Positions 10,001 through 17,148 of a DNA stretch of 64,000 nt are shown piece by piece. Position numbers and translations under genes: made by a program. The stretch's first letter is position 1. Each line of letters opens with the position of its first letter. A model generated the notes under the pieces. That model had not been told where the DNA came from and searched no databases. It was given only the letters and a program-made list of their open reading frames with translations. Source of the stretch: Bowmanella sp. JS7-9 (GTDB lineage Bacteria > Pseudomonadota > Gammaproteobacteria > Enterobacterales > Alteromonadaceae); contig NZ_JXSY01000011.1 in the NCBI RefSeq assembly GCF_004329715.1, positions 1-64,000 of the forward strand, given 5' to 3'.

Positions 10001-10214
10001 CCCGATACAGTAACACGGGCGTAAAGCCGGCGCAGATCAGCGGCAGACTCATCATTTGTTGCGCTATCAACAGCAGTTGGAAGTGCCCAATGGCGTCATC
10101 TTCGACGACCTGCATGCCCACGCTAAGGGTAAACGCAAACAGTGCCGGCAGCAGCAGGCCTAGCCAGATTAAGGGCTGGCGCAGGGCGAAGCGCCATTCA
10201 TTAGCCAGCAACAT
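7077..10214 (-). CDS. ABC-2 permease fused to M1 aminopeptidase domain
   Basis: 1045 residues. The first 540 hold about a dozen membrane segments in two ABC-2-type permease blocks. The C-terminal 450 residues are an extracytoplasmic M1-type metallopeptidase with zinc ligands His898 and His902 and catalytic Glu899 (HETAHQWFGH), and Glu922 as probable third ligand; the gap to it is one residue longer than the usual 18. The permease/M1 fusion is a known family of unknown substrate. It overlaps the ATPase gene by 14 bp, so the two form one exporter. A LytS/LytTR pair is divergent to it. Peptide export, or processing at the outer face of the inner membrane, is a fair inference. Confidence 0.85.
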   Translation of the reverse strand: MLLANEWRFALRQPLIWLGLLLPALFAFTLSVGMQVVEDDAIGHFQLLLIAQQMMSLPLICAGFTPVLLYRDSQWQMDEIIHATPTSLFRRNLSRLLVLASLLVTSALLSNLVILFNQPSLSGLFSALFTYTLFYSVPAALLLTTLAQAVSLRLSAGVSYLLFGGLWMGYLYLASLTGNPILAGSTISSELLYACMLWLDPFGITAHIKALNGHSTDTSLAIWMNRLLFTASAAVGGVWLCQFAAVKRAIKSRRERESTDVLQSSKVYKAVSTQPPGFSHLLTLWGQTVRHLLSQRINIVLLLGWSVLVFNTAASSAAYVEPFSIHAASSNDALRSYAFDMLPLLGCVLLAWWAWQIGRRAQRAHFAEVLAATPLRSIWLVWLDALTLATMLALLLLLSAVGTGFAELFLQSSVSLQSYGVALGANGLSLLVIGMLFIALQHSLRSSALAAGGMAIILLLKFTPIMAWLGMPHTLWNPGWTPLQPADDFWGYTASAQAFWPYMRAWLLFACTALIFASALSHRGSGLPVVRSTQKTYWLALPALLCVGVFWQLHLQLTEERPLYNSVKREAFKANYEKSLGQWRDALQPVISHIDARIDFYPEAQNAELALRYTLTNPHSKPIRDILIGRAAFYHAAELAVPDADILHSYPELNQTIYRLRVPMQPGETRQFSAAFSYQQPELWPVSGQQFVTPAMSYLRSVPLIPTLGYQTTYELTDEHLRADHGLPLYKKVPPSMLFANADAPRGSYDWITLTSTLSTNRDQVALSQGKLTDHQQQGERHTYTYQTRSPIRAIPAWFSLPALVTRSEHNGVNLNVFVDPASAAVPLHMQAMTDTLDWFAQNLAPYRASQLNLIAMPEIGLSGYALPQLILINHDHGFRAHPNAKAGFDQRYRRTVHETAHQWFGHDIGNGEPQDSAFLIESLAKYVELVVIEQRYGQQAMQALVDYEQQRFDQAHRNHFGPLPAMVDASKSFQQYSQATVVFARLRKELGDEVILNALRALWQHHSYPNPPANAMDFVRYIQEFAGEEHQKLIERLLLERTEE

Positions 10215-11073
10215 GTTGACCTCCTGCCTGATGCAGACTCAGGAAATACGCGTCCTGCAAGGTAGCGACAACCGGTTGTGCCTGTGCACAAGGGGCATGT
10301 TCGCTAAAAACACGAAACACGCTGTGGCCATGACGAAAGGTTTTACTCAGCACAATGATGTCCTGCAGCTCATCGGGTAGGGCGTCGAGTTGCCACACTC
10401 GCTGAGTCAGCGGGGCAATCAGGGTGCCCACATCAGCGAATTGCTGAAATTCGCCCTGATGCATAATCGCCACGTGCTGACAGAGGCTTTCGATGTCTTC
10501 GACGATATGCGTGGATAACAGCAGCAAACGCTGCTGACTGATGCTGACTAACAGATTGTTGAGGTTTTCCCTCTCCAGTGGATCCAGCCCGGCGGTGGGC
10601 TCGTCCATGATAATGAGTTTGGGATCACCCAGCAGAGCCTGGGCAATCCCAAAACGCTGACGCATTCCGCCAGAGAAGGTGCTTACCCGTTTTTTTGCGT
10701 GTTTAGTCAGGTTAGTTAGTGCTAACAAAGATTCAATTTGTTCTCTTCTGGCGGGTTTTGTCAGGCCTTTTAGCACCGCTATATGTTCCAGTAACGCGCG
10801 GCAACTCATATTCGGATAAACCCCAAAATGTTGGGGCAGATAGCCCAATTGCTGAAGCAGGGCTTGCGGCTTAGCCAATACATCGATGTCGGCAAACTGT
10901 ATGTTGCCGCTGTCCGGCTGCTGAAGGCCGGCGATTGTGCGCATCAGGGTTGATTTACCCGCGCCATTTGGACCAAGCAGCCCCACCATGCCGGAGGGAA
11001 AGGTGACGCTGATATTTTTCAGTGCCTGAGTGCCGTCCGCATAGCGTTTATTCAGGTGTTTGAGTGTTAGCAT
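10201..11073 (-). CDS. ABC transporter ATP-binding protein
   Basis: 290 residues with the full nucleotide-binding set: Walker A GPNGAGKST, signature FSGGMRQR, Walker B LIIMDEPTAGLDP and the switch histidine in LLLSTHI. The C-terminal 80 residues are the variable tail of ABC-2 exporter ATPases. ATG 11073 is chosen because MLTLKHLNKRY matches the family N-terminus; the in-frame TTG at 11103 adds ten residues with no better ribosome site. It is the first gene of a two-gene operon with the permease/peptidase fusion, and divergent from the sensor kinase at 11277, so both units may be controlled from the roughly 200-bp gap. Confidence 0.9.
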   Translation of the reverse strand: MLTLKHLNKRYADGTQALKNISVTFPSGMVGLLGPNGAGKSTLMRTIAGLQQPDSGNIQFADIDVLAKPQALLQQLGYLPQHFGVYPNMSCRALLEHIAVLKGLTKPARREQIESLLALTNLTKHAKKRVSTFSGGMRQRFGIAQALLGDPKLIIMDEPTAGLDPLERENLNNLLVSISQQRLLLLSTHIVEDIESLCQHVAIMHQGEFQQFADVGTLIAPLTQRVWQLDALPDELQDIIVLSKTFRHGHSVFRVFSEHAPCAQAQPVVATLQDAYFLSLHQAGGQHVAG

Positions 11074-11276
11074 AGAAGTGTCTCGCCATTGAATTGCCAC
11101 CAATGTAAGGTCGGCAGGCTAGCGGTGCGACGATGAAGTGACCAAGGTGGCGATTGCGATGTTCAGCGTTAAAATTTTACTTTCGTCATGTAAATCAATA
11201 CGTTGGTCATCTATTAATAAAGCGTGTTGGTGGCTTGGCACACAATAGGCAGACATATCATTATCTGGAGTGGCGA

Positions 11277-12764
11277 ATGCCCCCAACATTAACCAGAGTA
11301 TTGGGATTGATGCCGCTGCTGGCGGTGGTGGTGCTGTATGCCCACACGCAATTTTTACTACAGCCGGAGCGCGCGCTCGGGCAATATTTTTCAATGCAAT
11401 TACAGCTGTTGCTGCAATGTGCGCCGTTTTTTATTGCCCATTGGCTGGCTACCCGGCATCAGGCCCCAAAAGCCTTGTGGATATGGGCAGCAGGCTTTGT
11501 TGTCTACCCAGCGCTGGTCGAGATTACCTTAGGATTATTTGCCGATAGTGCGGCGGATGAAGGCTGGCGTATCAGCGCTTTATGGCAAATGTGTGCACTG
11601 GCCAGCGTATTGTGCTGGTGGCTGGGGCGTTCGGGTAATGGGCGGCAGAGTCGTTTATCCGGCTGGATGAATACGCTGTTTTCGCTGGACAGCATGATTG
11701 CGCTGTTGGTGATCCTATGGGCGCTGACCGTCGCCGGCGTGCTGGCCAGCCACGAGGATGCGTTGATGAACCAGCCGGTGGAGCCGGTGGTGGATTTTGC
11801 TGTGATTGGTCAGGATATCCCGCTGTTTCTGCACTATTGCTGGCAGATGCTGGTGTATGCGCTGGTGCTGATTGGTTTGTATCTGTTTAACCGCTATGTG
11901 CTGGTGCGCAAGGTATTGAGCCAATATGGTGCGCTGGTGTTTATCAGCAGCGTGTTGGTGGCGACTATGCTGCTCACTCCAATATTGGCTGCGCTGTTAA
12001 TTGCCTTGCCACTTAATGACCTGCCCGACTATGTGGCGAACCTGACCCCGGGCGGCGGTCAGAACTTGTTTAGTAAATACAACTTTCACGCTTTGGCCGC
12101 GGTGTTTGCGATTACCACTCCGGTGATTCTGGCCTATGAGCGCAAGCAGCAGGATGCACGCTGGCATGAAGCGCAGCAGCAAAAGACCCAGACCGAACTG
12201 AAACTGTTGCAGCAACAGATTAATCCGCACTTTTTGTTTAATACCCTGAACAACCTATATGCTCTGACGCTAAAACGTGCGGATGAAGCGCCCGAGGGCA
12301 TATTACGCTTGTCGGATATGCTGCGTTACACCGTATACGAGGGGCAAAAAAATCGGGTGTCGCTGGCGCAGGAAATTCACTATTTGCAGGATTTTATCGC
12401 GTTGCAGACCCTGCGCTTTGGTGTGCGCGGGCATTTTGAGTGTCAGTGGCCAGATCAAGCAGGCAGCGTTCAGATCGCGCCTTTACTTTTGATTGTGCTG
12501 GTGGAAAACGCGATTAAGCATGGGGCAGAGTTGGCCAGTGGTGAGTTTAGCGTAAAGCTGACCTGTGAACTTGAGGGCAATCAACTGCGTTTACGCTGCG
12601 TTAATCCACGCCAGCCTGATGCCAGTAAAGTGGCAGGCGGCATGGGGCTGAGTAATCTGGCAAGGCGGTTAGCCTTACAGTATCCCAATCGGCACCAGTT
12701 GACCCATCAGCACAGCGAACAGCAATGGTGCAGCGAGCTAACAGTGGAGCTGGAAGCATGCTGA
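11277..12764 (+). CDS. LytS/YehU-type sensor histidine kinase
   Basis: 495 residues. The N-terminal 280 or so contain several hydrophobic helices. They are followed by the His_kinase (PF06580-type) region with phospho-acceptor His318 in NPHFLFNTLNN and a HATPase_c domain (ENAIKHG, GMGLSNLARRL). ATG 11277 has GGAG at 11267-11270, spacing 6; a start at 11154 would add 41 non-conserved residues. The gene overlaps its response regulator at 12758-12764. Located divergently from an ABC exporter with a peptidase domain, it is likely to regulate that exporter or sense its substrate; this link is inferred from position only. Confidence 0.88.
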   Translation: MPPTLTRVLGLMPLLAVVVLYAHTQFLLQPERALGQYFSMQLQLLLQCAPFFIAHWLATRHQAPKALWIWAAGFVVYPALVEITLGLFADSAADEGWRISALWQMCALASVLCWWLGRSGNGRQSRLSGWMNTLFSLDSMIALLVILWALTVAGVLASHEDALMNQPVEPVVDFAVIGQDIPLFLHYCWQMLVYALVLIGLYLFNRYVLVRKVLSQYGALVFISSVLVATMLLTPILAALLIALPLNDLPDYVANLTPGGGQNLFSKYNFHALAAVFAITTPVILAYERKQQDARWHEAQQQKTQTELKLLQQQINPHFLFNTLNNLYALTLKRADEAPEGILRLSDMLRYTVYEGQKNRVSLAQEIHYLQDFIALQTLRFGVRGHFECQWPDQAGSVQIAPLLLIVLVENAIKHGAELASGEFSVKLTCELEGNQLRLRCVNPRQPDASKVAGGMGLSNLARRLALQYPNRHQLTHQHSEQQWCSELTVELEAC

Positions 12765-13432
12765 ATGTGTTGATCGTGGACGATGAGCCGCTAGCCCATG
12801 ATGTGCTCAAACATCATTTGCAGGGCCATGCTGATGTGCGGGTAAAAGCCCAGTGCTATAACGCCACGGAGGCGCTAAGTTGGCTGGCTGGCCAGCGCGC
12901 GGATTTGATATTTCTGGATATCAATATGCCGGCGCTAAGCGGCATGGATATGCTGCGGGTGCTGGCGAATAAGCCGCAGGTGGTGATCGTCAGTGCCTAT
13001 CAGGAATACGCGCTTGAGGGCTTTGAACTGGATGTCACCGATTACCTGCTCAAGCCTGTCAGTGCAGCGCGTCTCGCGCAGGCACTGGATAAAGTCCGCG
13101 CGCGCATGGCGCCACAGGCAGAGCCGGTTGTGAGCCATATTTTGGTTAAAGTCGATCGCCATCAACAGCGTCTTGCTCTGGCGGATATGGTTTATCTGGA
13201 AGCATACGGCAATTACGTCAAAGTGTGGCAGCAGGATGGAATGCTGTTGGTCAACAGCAGTCTAAAAGCCCTGCTCGAGCAACTGCCCGATGAACAATTC
13301 GTGCAGATTCATAAATCCTTTGCAGTAAACCGCCAGCACGTTACTGCTGTAGCATCGGATAATGTCACGCTGAGCACTGACGTAATCGTGAAAATAGGTA
13401 AGTCATACCGAGGCGCACGAATCCTGGGCTAA
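12758..13432 (+). CDS. LytTR family response regulator
   Basis: 224 residues. The receiver domain starts LNVLIVDDEP, with phospho-acceptor Asp54 (FLDINMP) and conserved Lys near residue 102 (LLKPVS). The C-terminal LytTR DNA-binding domain covers about residues 125-224 (YLEAYGNYVKVW, IHKSFAVNRQHV). Start ATG 12758 lies inside the end of the kinase gene and has GGAG a short way upstream. It pairs with the LytS-type kinase. LytTR proteins bind direct repeats about 21 bp apart; I did not find a confident pair in the 11074-11276 gap. Confidence 0.9.
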   Translation: MLNVLIVDDEPLAHDVLKHHLQGHADVRVKAQCYNATEALSWLAGQRADLIFLDINMPALSGMDMLRVLANKPQVVIVSAYQEYALEGFELDVTDYLLKPVSAARLAQALDKVRARMAPQAEPVVSHILVKVDRHQQRLALADMVYLEAYGNYVKVWQQDGMLLVNSSLKALLEQLPDEQFVQIHKSFAVNRQHVTAVASDNVTLSTDVIVKIGKSYRGARILG

Positions 13433-13691
13433 ACAGGCCTTATTATTAAGTATTGAATTGACATGCGCTAACCCGAGATTTTCTACATCTTTACTTAACT
13501 TAATGAAAAATAAGATTTAAATAATTTGATTAGGACGGTAGAGTAAAAAGTCCGTGCCACGGAAGGTTCGGTGAACTCGTTACGTCCACATGCAGTGAGT
13601 TATCGATTCCGTGAAATTTTTAAATCGGAAAAGGCTATTTGCAGCGAAGCAAATAATCGCCTTTCCCAATAAACGCGTCGGAATTGTAGAT
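13433..13691. other. Gene-free stretch before the four-gene operon
   Basis: This AT-rich stretch of about 260 bases separates the LytTR gene from the lipoprotein gene. It presumably holds the promoter of the following operon. I see no clear terminator, no open frame with a ribosome site before ATG 13692, and no repeat. Confidence 0.4.
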
Positions 13692-13994
13692 ATGGAAAAT
13701 AACTCGAACAGCAAATATGCGTTTGTCCTCCTTACGCTTTGCACATTGATTTCCGGATGTATTTCAAAGCCGGAGCGCACCGAAGAAAAAGTCAATTTTA
13801 TTCCCGTTGCAAAGGTGGCAGAGACAGCCGGTAATCAAACCCAGACTCGAGCATCAGGTTCACAAGTAACTCAAGATCAGTGTGCAGATATCACTGAAAA
13901 AGACGCGGAATATTATGCGTGCGTTGACCGCACAAAAGATGCAGACAAAGCCCTGAAGAAAGATGGACCAATCATTTTGAGACGTCAGCAATGA
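13692..13994 (+). CDS. Small predicted lipoprotein
   Basis: 100 residues. The signal ends in LISGC, a good lipobox, so Cys23 would be lipidated. The mature part is short, polar and lacks a known domain; it contains two further Cys (DQCAD and YYACVD) that could form a disulfide. ATG 13692 (GGAA about 9 nt upstream) is chosen because it places the signal at the N-terminus; the longer frame from 13611 adds 27 charged residues in front. Its stop overlaps the next start as ATGA, making it the first gene of an operon of four unrecognised membrane or lipoprotein genes. Confidence 0.6.
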   Translation: MENNSNSKYAFVLLTLCTLISGCISKPERTEEKVNFIPVAKVAETAGNQTQTRASGSQVTQDQCADITEKDAEYYACVDRTKDADKALKKDGPIILRRQQ

Positions 13995-16558
13995 CAGCTC
14001 GAGTTTATTCCCATGTCTTTGCGGTGATTATTACGATTGGATTTATTTTATATGTCGGTCTCGAGCTGGCATTCAATTTATCGCTGGTGGATGTGTATTC
14101 AAAGTCTCTGAATACTGTCTTAGGGGGATGGAAGCCGGCGGCAGAGCAACTGGAACTGTGGGGCAGAGTGCTATCCAGTTTTGGTATTGCATTCTCTTTG
14201 ATCAGCTTTACTCCCTTACATAAATTCAAAAATCCATTAAATGAATGGGATCCGGAGAATAAAAGCCAGAAAATGTTGGCCGTCTGGCTTTATCGGCCTG
14301 TTGTTTTCTTCTTGCTGTGGGCTCTTTTAATACCAACGCAAAGGTTGCTTATTGATGGGTGGGTGCAATCAACGACTGATGAACAAAAGCTCAGTGCAGT
14401 AAGGTCGATTGCCTACAAAGAAGGTTATCTGGCAAACCGAATCGAAATTGAGAACTTCAGTGATTTTAATCAAATTGCCAAGGACCCTGAGCGACGCGAC
14501 CTTGTGGTGTCACTTATCCCATCGTTGGCGTATTTCTCTAATAGTTTTAATAAATTGATCGCCAGTAACACCGAATCAATTGCCAATGCCTATCTCAGTA
14601 ACAATCAAAAAGAACGATTTGCAAATGAGGGATTACCTCGTCTACGAGAATTTGATGCGTTGTATCAACGTGAGCTAGCCCTCTATACCGACACGCAAAA
14701 CCGCTTTTTCACTGCACAGAACCGCACGCTAAGTGAAGACAATATCTTGCGAGAGGCAAACAGTCTGGCAAGTGCGGCGAACCAATATGTCTCTGAACAG
14801 TGGAATCAATACGTCGAGCAAGAAGCGCTCGTCCGGGAAGCATTTGACGAAGTGTCGCGCAATAAAACACTACGTGATACCTATCTTAAATACAAAGACA
14901 GGTACGAGACAAAAGGGTGTGGCGAGTCATGTAAAGCGAGTGTTCGCAGTCAATTGGCTAACTACTTCAATGGCGTGACTTATCAGAATGGACAGGGATT
15001 AGGTGTTCGGGTCTTACCAGAGCATATTCAGATTGAGTCCGACAAGGTATTTAAAACTAAATATCGTGTGGAGCTGACGTTGCAACGTGGCAGACGGCAG
15101 GTATTGAAAGAAACCTATCGCCTCACGGATGAGGTGATTGAGGCGGAAGACAAAGGCTGGGAAGTTTTTAAAGTGAGTGATGCACCGCGCAGATTGCAGC
15201 TGGATTATTTAAAGCGTAGCGGTGTTAATTTACCTGACAATTGGCAGGCTTCGGATTTTGATGCGATTAAGCAGTCGATTCGCGAAAAGTACCAGCGACA
15301 AGTGCAAACAATATGGCAGGACTATGTGAGTCAGTCGAAATTTGCACTGCAGGATAAGTCGTTGGGCAGGGTGGATTTTGCCAAGCATCCAACTATTACC
15401 AGTTACGCCAGAAATTTGCTGGGGCAATATTACATCAATGATTTTATGCCTGGGCTGCCAGAGAGTACTTACATTTCCAGATGGATCAAACAGCAGGAAA
15501 ACATCACATTTATCAAAATGGTCACATCTACAGCAGCGACGGCAGCCTTTTCGCCGGGCGGACCATTATTTGATATTGGTAATGACGCCATTCGTTTGTC
15601 GGTCATTCCGCCATTGAGCATAACCATTAGCTTCATCGCGATATTTCTGCTAACCATCAAATTTGGGGGATACTTCTGGAAAGGCCAGCGTGTTTATTTG
15701 TTGGTCGTTGCACCAGTCATCCTTGCCTTGTTTGTCGTGCCGGTGTTTAAGTCGGTAACCACGAAAAATTCTTATCACCTGATGATGGCGGAGTTCGCTC
15801 AAACGTTTAATCATGGCGATTCAGTCGAAGCATTAAAGACCAAGGCCTTTGGATATATTCTGGATTTCGAAAATGGCCTGTACAGCAGCTACAAGGATCT
15901 TGCTTACGTCGATTCATTAAAAGATGCTTTTGGCATTAACCAACAAGGGCATATTGATTCCTCTATAAGAAATGCCTCAACTGTAATACGGGCATTCGAT
16001 GATTTTGCTTATCCCTATTTAAGTTGGTTGCCGGAACATTTTGAGACGGGTGAAATCGTTGCGCCGTTTGACGCGAATATTACGATTTTGAAACGAGATC
16101 ACAATGTTGGCGCATTTTTCGGGGTGTATCAGGACCATGGCCGGGTTTCTGGCGTGAAGATGCCGAACTTCCTGGCACATACAGGCATCGGATTCTTATT
16201 TGAACAGCGGTTGTTTTATCAACGTGATGTTGTCAGCCAGGCTAATGACTTCTTCCAAAATTACGACGATCCGAAGTATTTGTTAAATATGGCCGAGGGC
16301 GGTGGGTTTCGATCCTCAGGCATTGAGCAGATGGAAGCGGCAATGGTCACTTATCTAAACCAAAATCCGCGCTTTACCCAATCATTACAAGCGTTGCGGG
16401 AAAGTGGTTTTAATAGCTTAGTGTTATGGCAAAGCGCCAGTGGGCAAAACTATCAGTGCTATGCGGTGCAATCTATGTCCAGTCACATGCTGTATCAGAT
16501 GTCAGGTGGGGACGCGGTAACCTATAAAAAACTCGATAATTGTCAGGGGTTCTTGTGA
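13991..16558 (+). CDS. Large membrane protein of unknown family
   Basis: 855 residues. Hydrophobic segments lie near residues 9-30, 58-78 and 97-117, and again near 540-563 and 572-595. Between them is a 420-residue, highly charged, helical region with a CGESC pair near residue 315. After the last segment there is a 260-residue soluble tail. The arrangement suggests an inner-membrane protein with two large domains. I recognise no family, enzyme motif or nucleotide-binding site. It overlaps the lipoprotein gene by 4 bp and the next gene by 1 bp, so all are translated together. The order lipoprotein, large membrane protein, two single-pass proteins hints at an envelope-spanning complex; this is only inference. 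Confidence 0.6.
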   Translation: MTARVYSHVFAVIITIGFILYVGLELAFNLSLVDVYSKSLNTVLGGWKPAAEQLELWGRVLSSFGIAFSLISFTPLHKFKNPLNEWDPENKSQKMLAVWLYRPVVFFLLWALLIPTQRLLIDGWVQSTTDEQKLSAVRSIAYKEGYLANRIEIENFSDFNQIAKDPERRDLVVSLIPSLAYFSNSFNKLIASNTESIANAYLSNNQKERFANEGLPRLREFDALYQRELALYTDTQNRFFTAQNRTLSEDNILREANSLASAANQYVSEQWNQYVEQEALVREAFDEVSRNKTLRDTYLKYKDRYETKGCGESCKASVRSQLANYFNGVTYQNGQGLGVRVLPEHIQIESDKVFKTKYRVELTLQRGRRQVLKETYRLTDEVIEAEDKGWEVFKVSDAPRRLQLDYLKRSGVNLPDNWQASDFDAIKQSIREKYQRQVQTIWQDYVSQSKFALQDKSLGRVDFAKHPTITSYARNLLGQYYINDFMPGLPESTYISRWIKQQENITFIKMVTSTAATAAFSPGGPLFDIGNDAIRLSVIPPLSITISFIAIFLLTIKFGGYFWKGQRVYLLVVAPVILALFVVPVFKSVTTKNSYHLMMAEFAQTFNHGDSVEALKTKAFGYILDFENGLYSSYKDLAYVDSLKDAFGINQQGHIDSSIRNASTVIRAFDDFAYPYLSWLPEHFETGEIVAPFDANITILKRDHNVGAFFGVYQDHGRVSGVKMPNFLAHTGIGFLFEQRLFYQRDVVSQANDFFQNYDDPKYLLNMAEGGGFRSSGIEQMEAAMVTYLNQNPRFTQSLQALRESGFNSLVLWQSASGQNYQCYAVQSMSSHMLYQMSGGDAVTYKKLDNCQGFL

Positions 16559-16740
16559 TGATGGAAAAAATAAAGTCGGCAATTGTAGAGGCAGTATCGA
16601 AACACGCTTTGGTATTACTGATGTTTTTGGCTGTCGCATGGTTTTTGAATGATATTCACAGCCAACAGATCGAACAAGCGTTGCAAGCGCAGCAAACGCT
16701 GGAAAGAATAAAAATGAAATTAACCTTAGTCATGGAGTAG
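16558..16740 (+). CDS. Small single-pass membrane protein
   Basis: 60 residues (59 if the second ATG at 16561 is used). One membrane helix lies at about residues 17-33 (HALVLLMFLAVAWFL), followed by a Gln-rich amphipathic helix with coiled-coil character. It overlaps the 855-residue gene by one base and is followed 4 nt later by the next gene, so it belongs to the same operon. The in-frame GTG at 16540 has no advantage. No known family recognised. Confidence 0.55.
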   Translation: MMEKIKSAIVEAVSKHALVLLMFLAVAWFLNDIHSQQIEQALQAQQTLERIKMKLTLVME

Positions 16741-16744
16741 CAAC

Positions 16745-17065
16745 ATGGAAAAGCAGGAAAAGCCCAGTTGGATTCGTTTTTCGGTTGAAATAAATGTGCC
16801 CGTGTTGGCAACGATGGCATTTACGTGCTTTTTAGCATATCAGGCGCATCAGCAATCAATGGAAAATGCGTCCAAAGTAAATCAGTTGCTGGTCAAGTAT
16901 GAGCAAACGCTCGATACGTTTATTCAAAATGACCCAGCGGCACTTAAGACCTACCAGGGAAACCTGAAGGATGCGCTGGCAGCGCTTTCTCCTGAGGAAC
17001 GTAAATTATTAAACGCATTGTTGGCGGTGTCTTCCCCTTCTCAAAAGCAAATTCAGGGCAAGTAG
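16745..17065 (+). CDS. Single-pass membrane protein, last gene of operon
   Basis: 106 residues with one membrane helix at about residues 18-36, a helical stretch resembling a short coiled coil (residues 38-60), and a polar tail ending PSQKQIQGK. It resembles the preceding 60-residue protein in layout (N-terminal anchor plus helix), so the two could form a hetero-oligomer. ATG 16745 follows the previous stop by 4 nt. No recognised family. Confidence 0.55.
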   Translation: MEKQEKPSWIRFSVEINVPVLATMAFTCFLAYQAHQQSMENASKVNQLLVKYEQTLDTFIQNDPAALKTYQGNLKDALAALSPEERKLLNALLAVSSPSQKQIQGK

Positions 17066-17115
17066 TGCGTAATATTTTTCTGCCTTAGCGAATTCAAAAA
17101 ATAATAAGCATTTGT

Positions 17116-17141
17116 ATAAAAAAAAGCCGCTTGCGCGGCTT
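17116..17141 (-). terminator. Rho-independent terminator after the S9 peptidase gene
   Basis: AAGCCGC (17124-17130) pairs with GCGGCTT (17135-17141) around TTGC. Read on the minus strand it runs into eight or more T's. It lies directly after the stop of the minus-strand peptidase gene and may also weakly end the plus-strand operon that finishes at 17065. Confidence 0.8.
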
Positions 17142-17148
17142 GTTGGTT

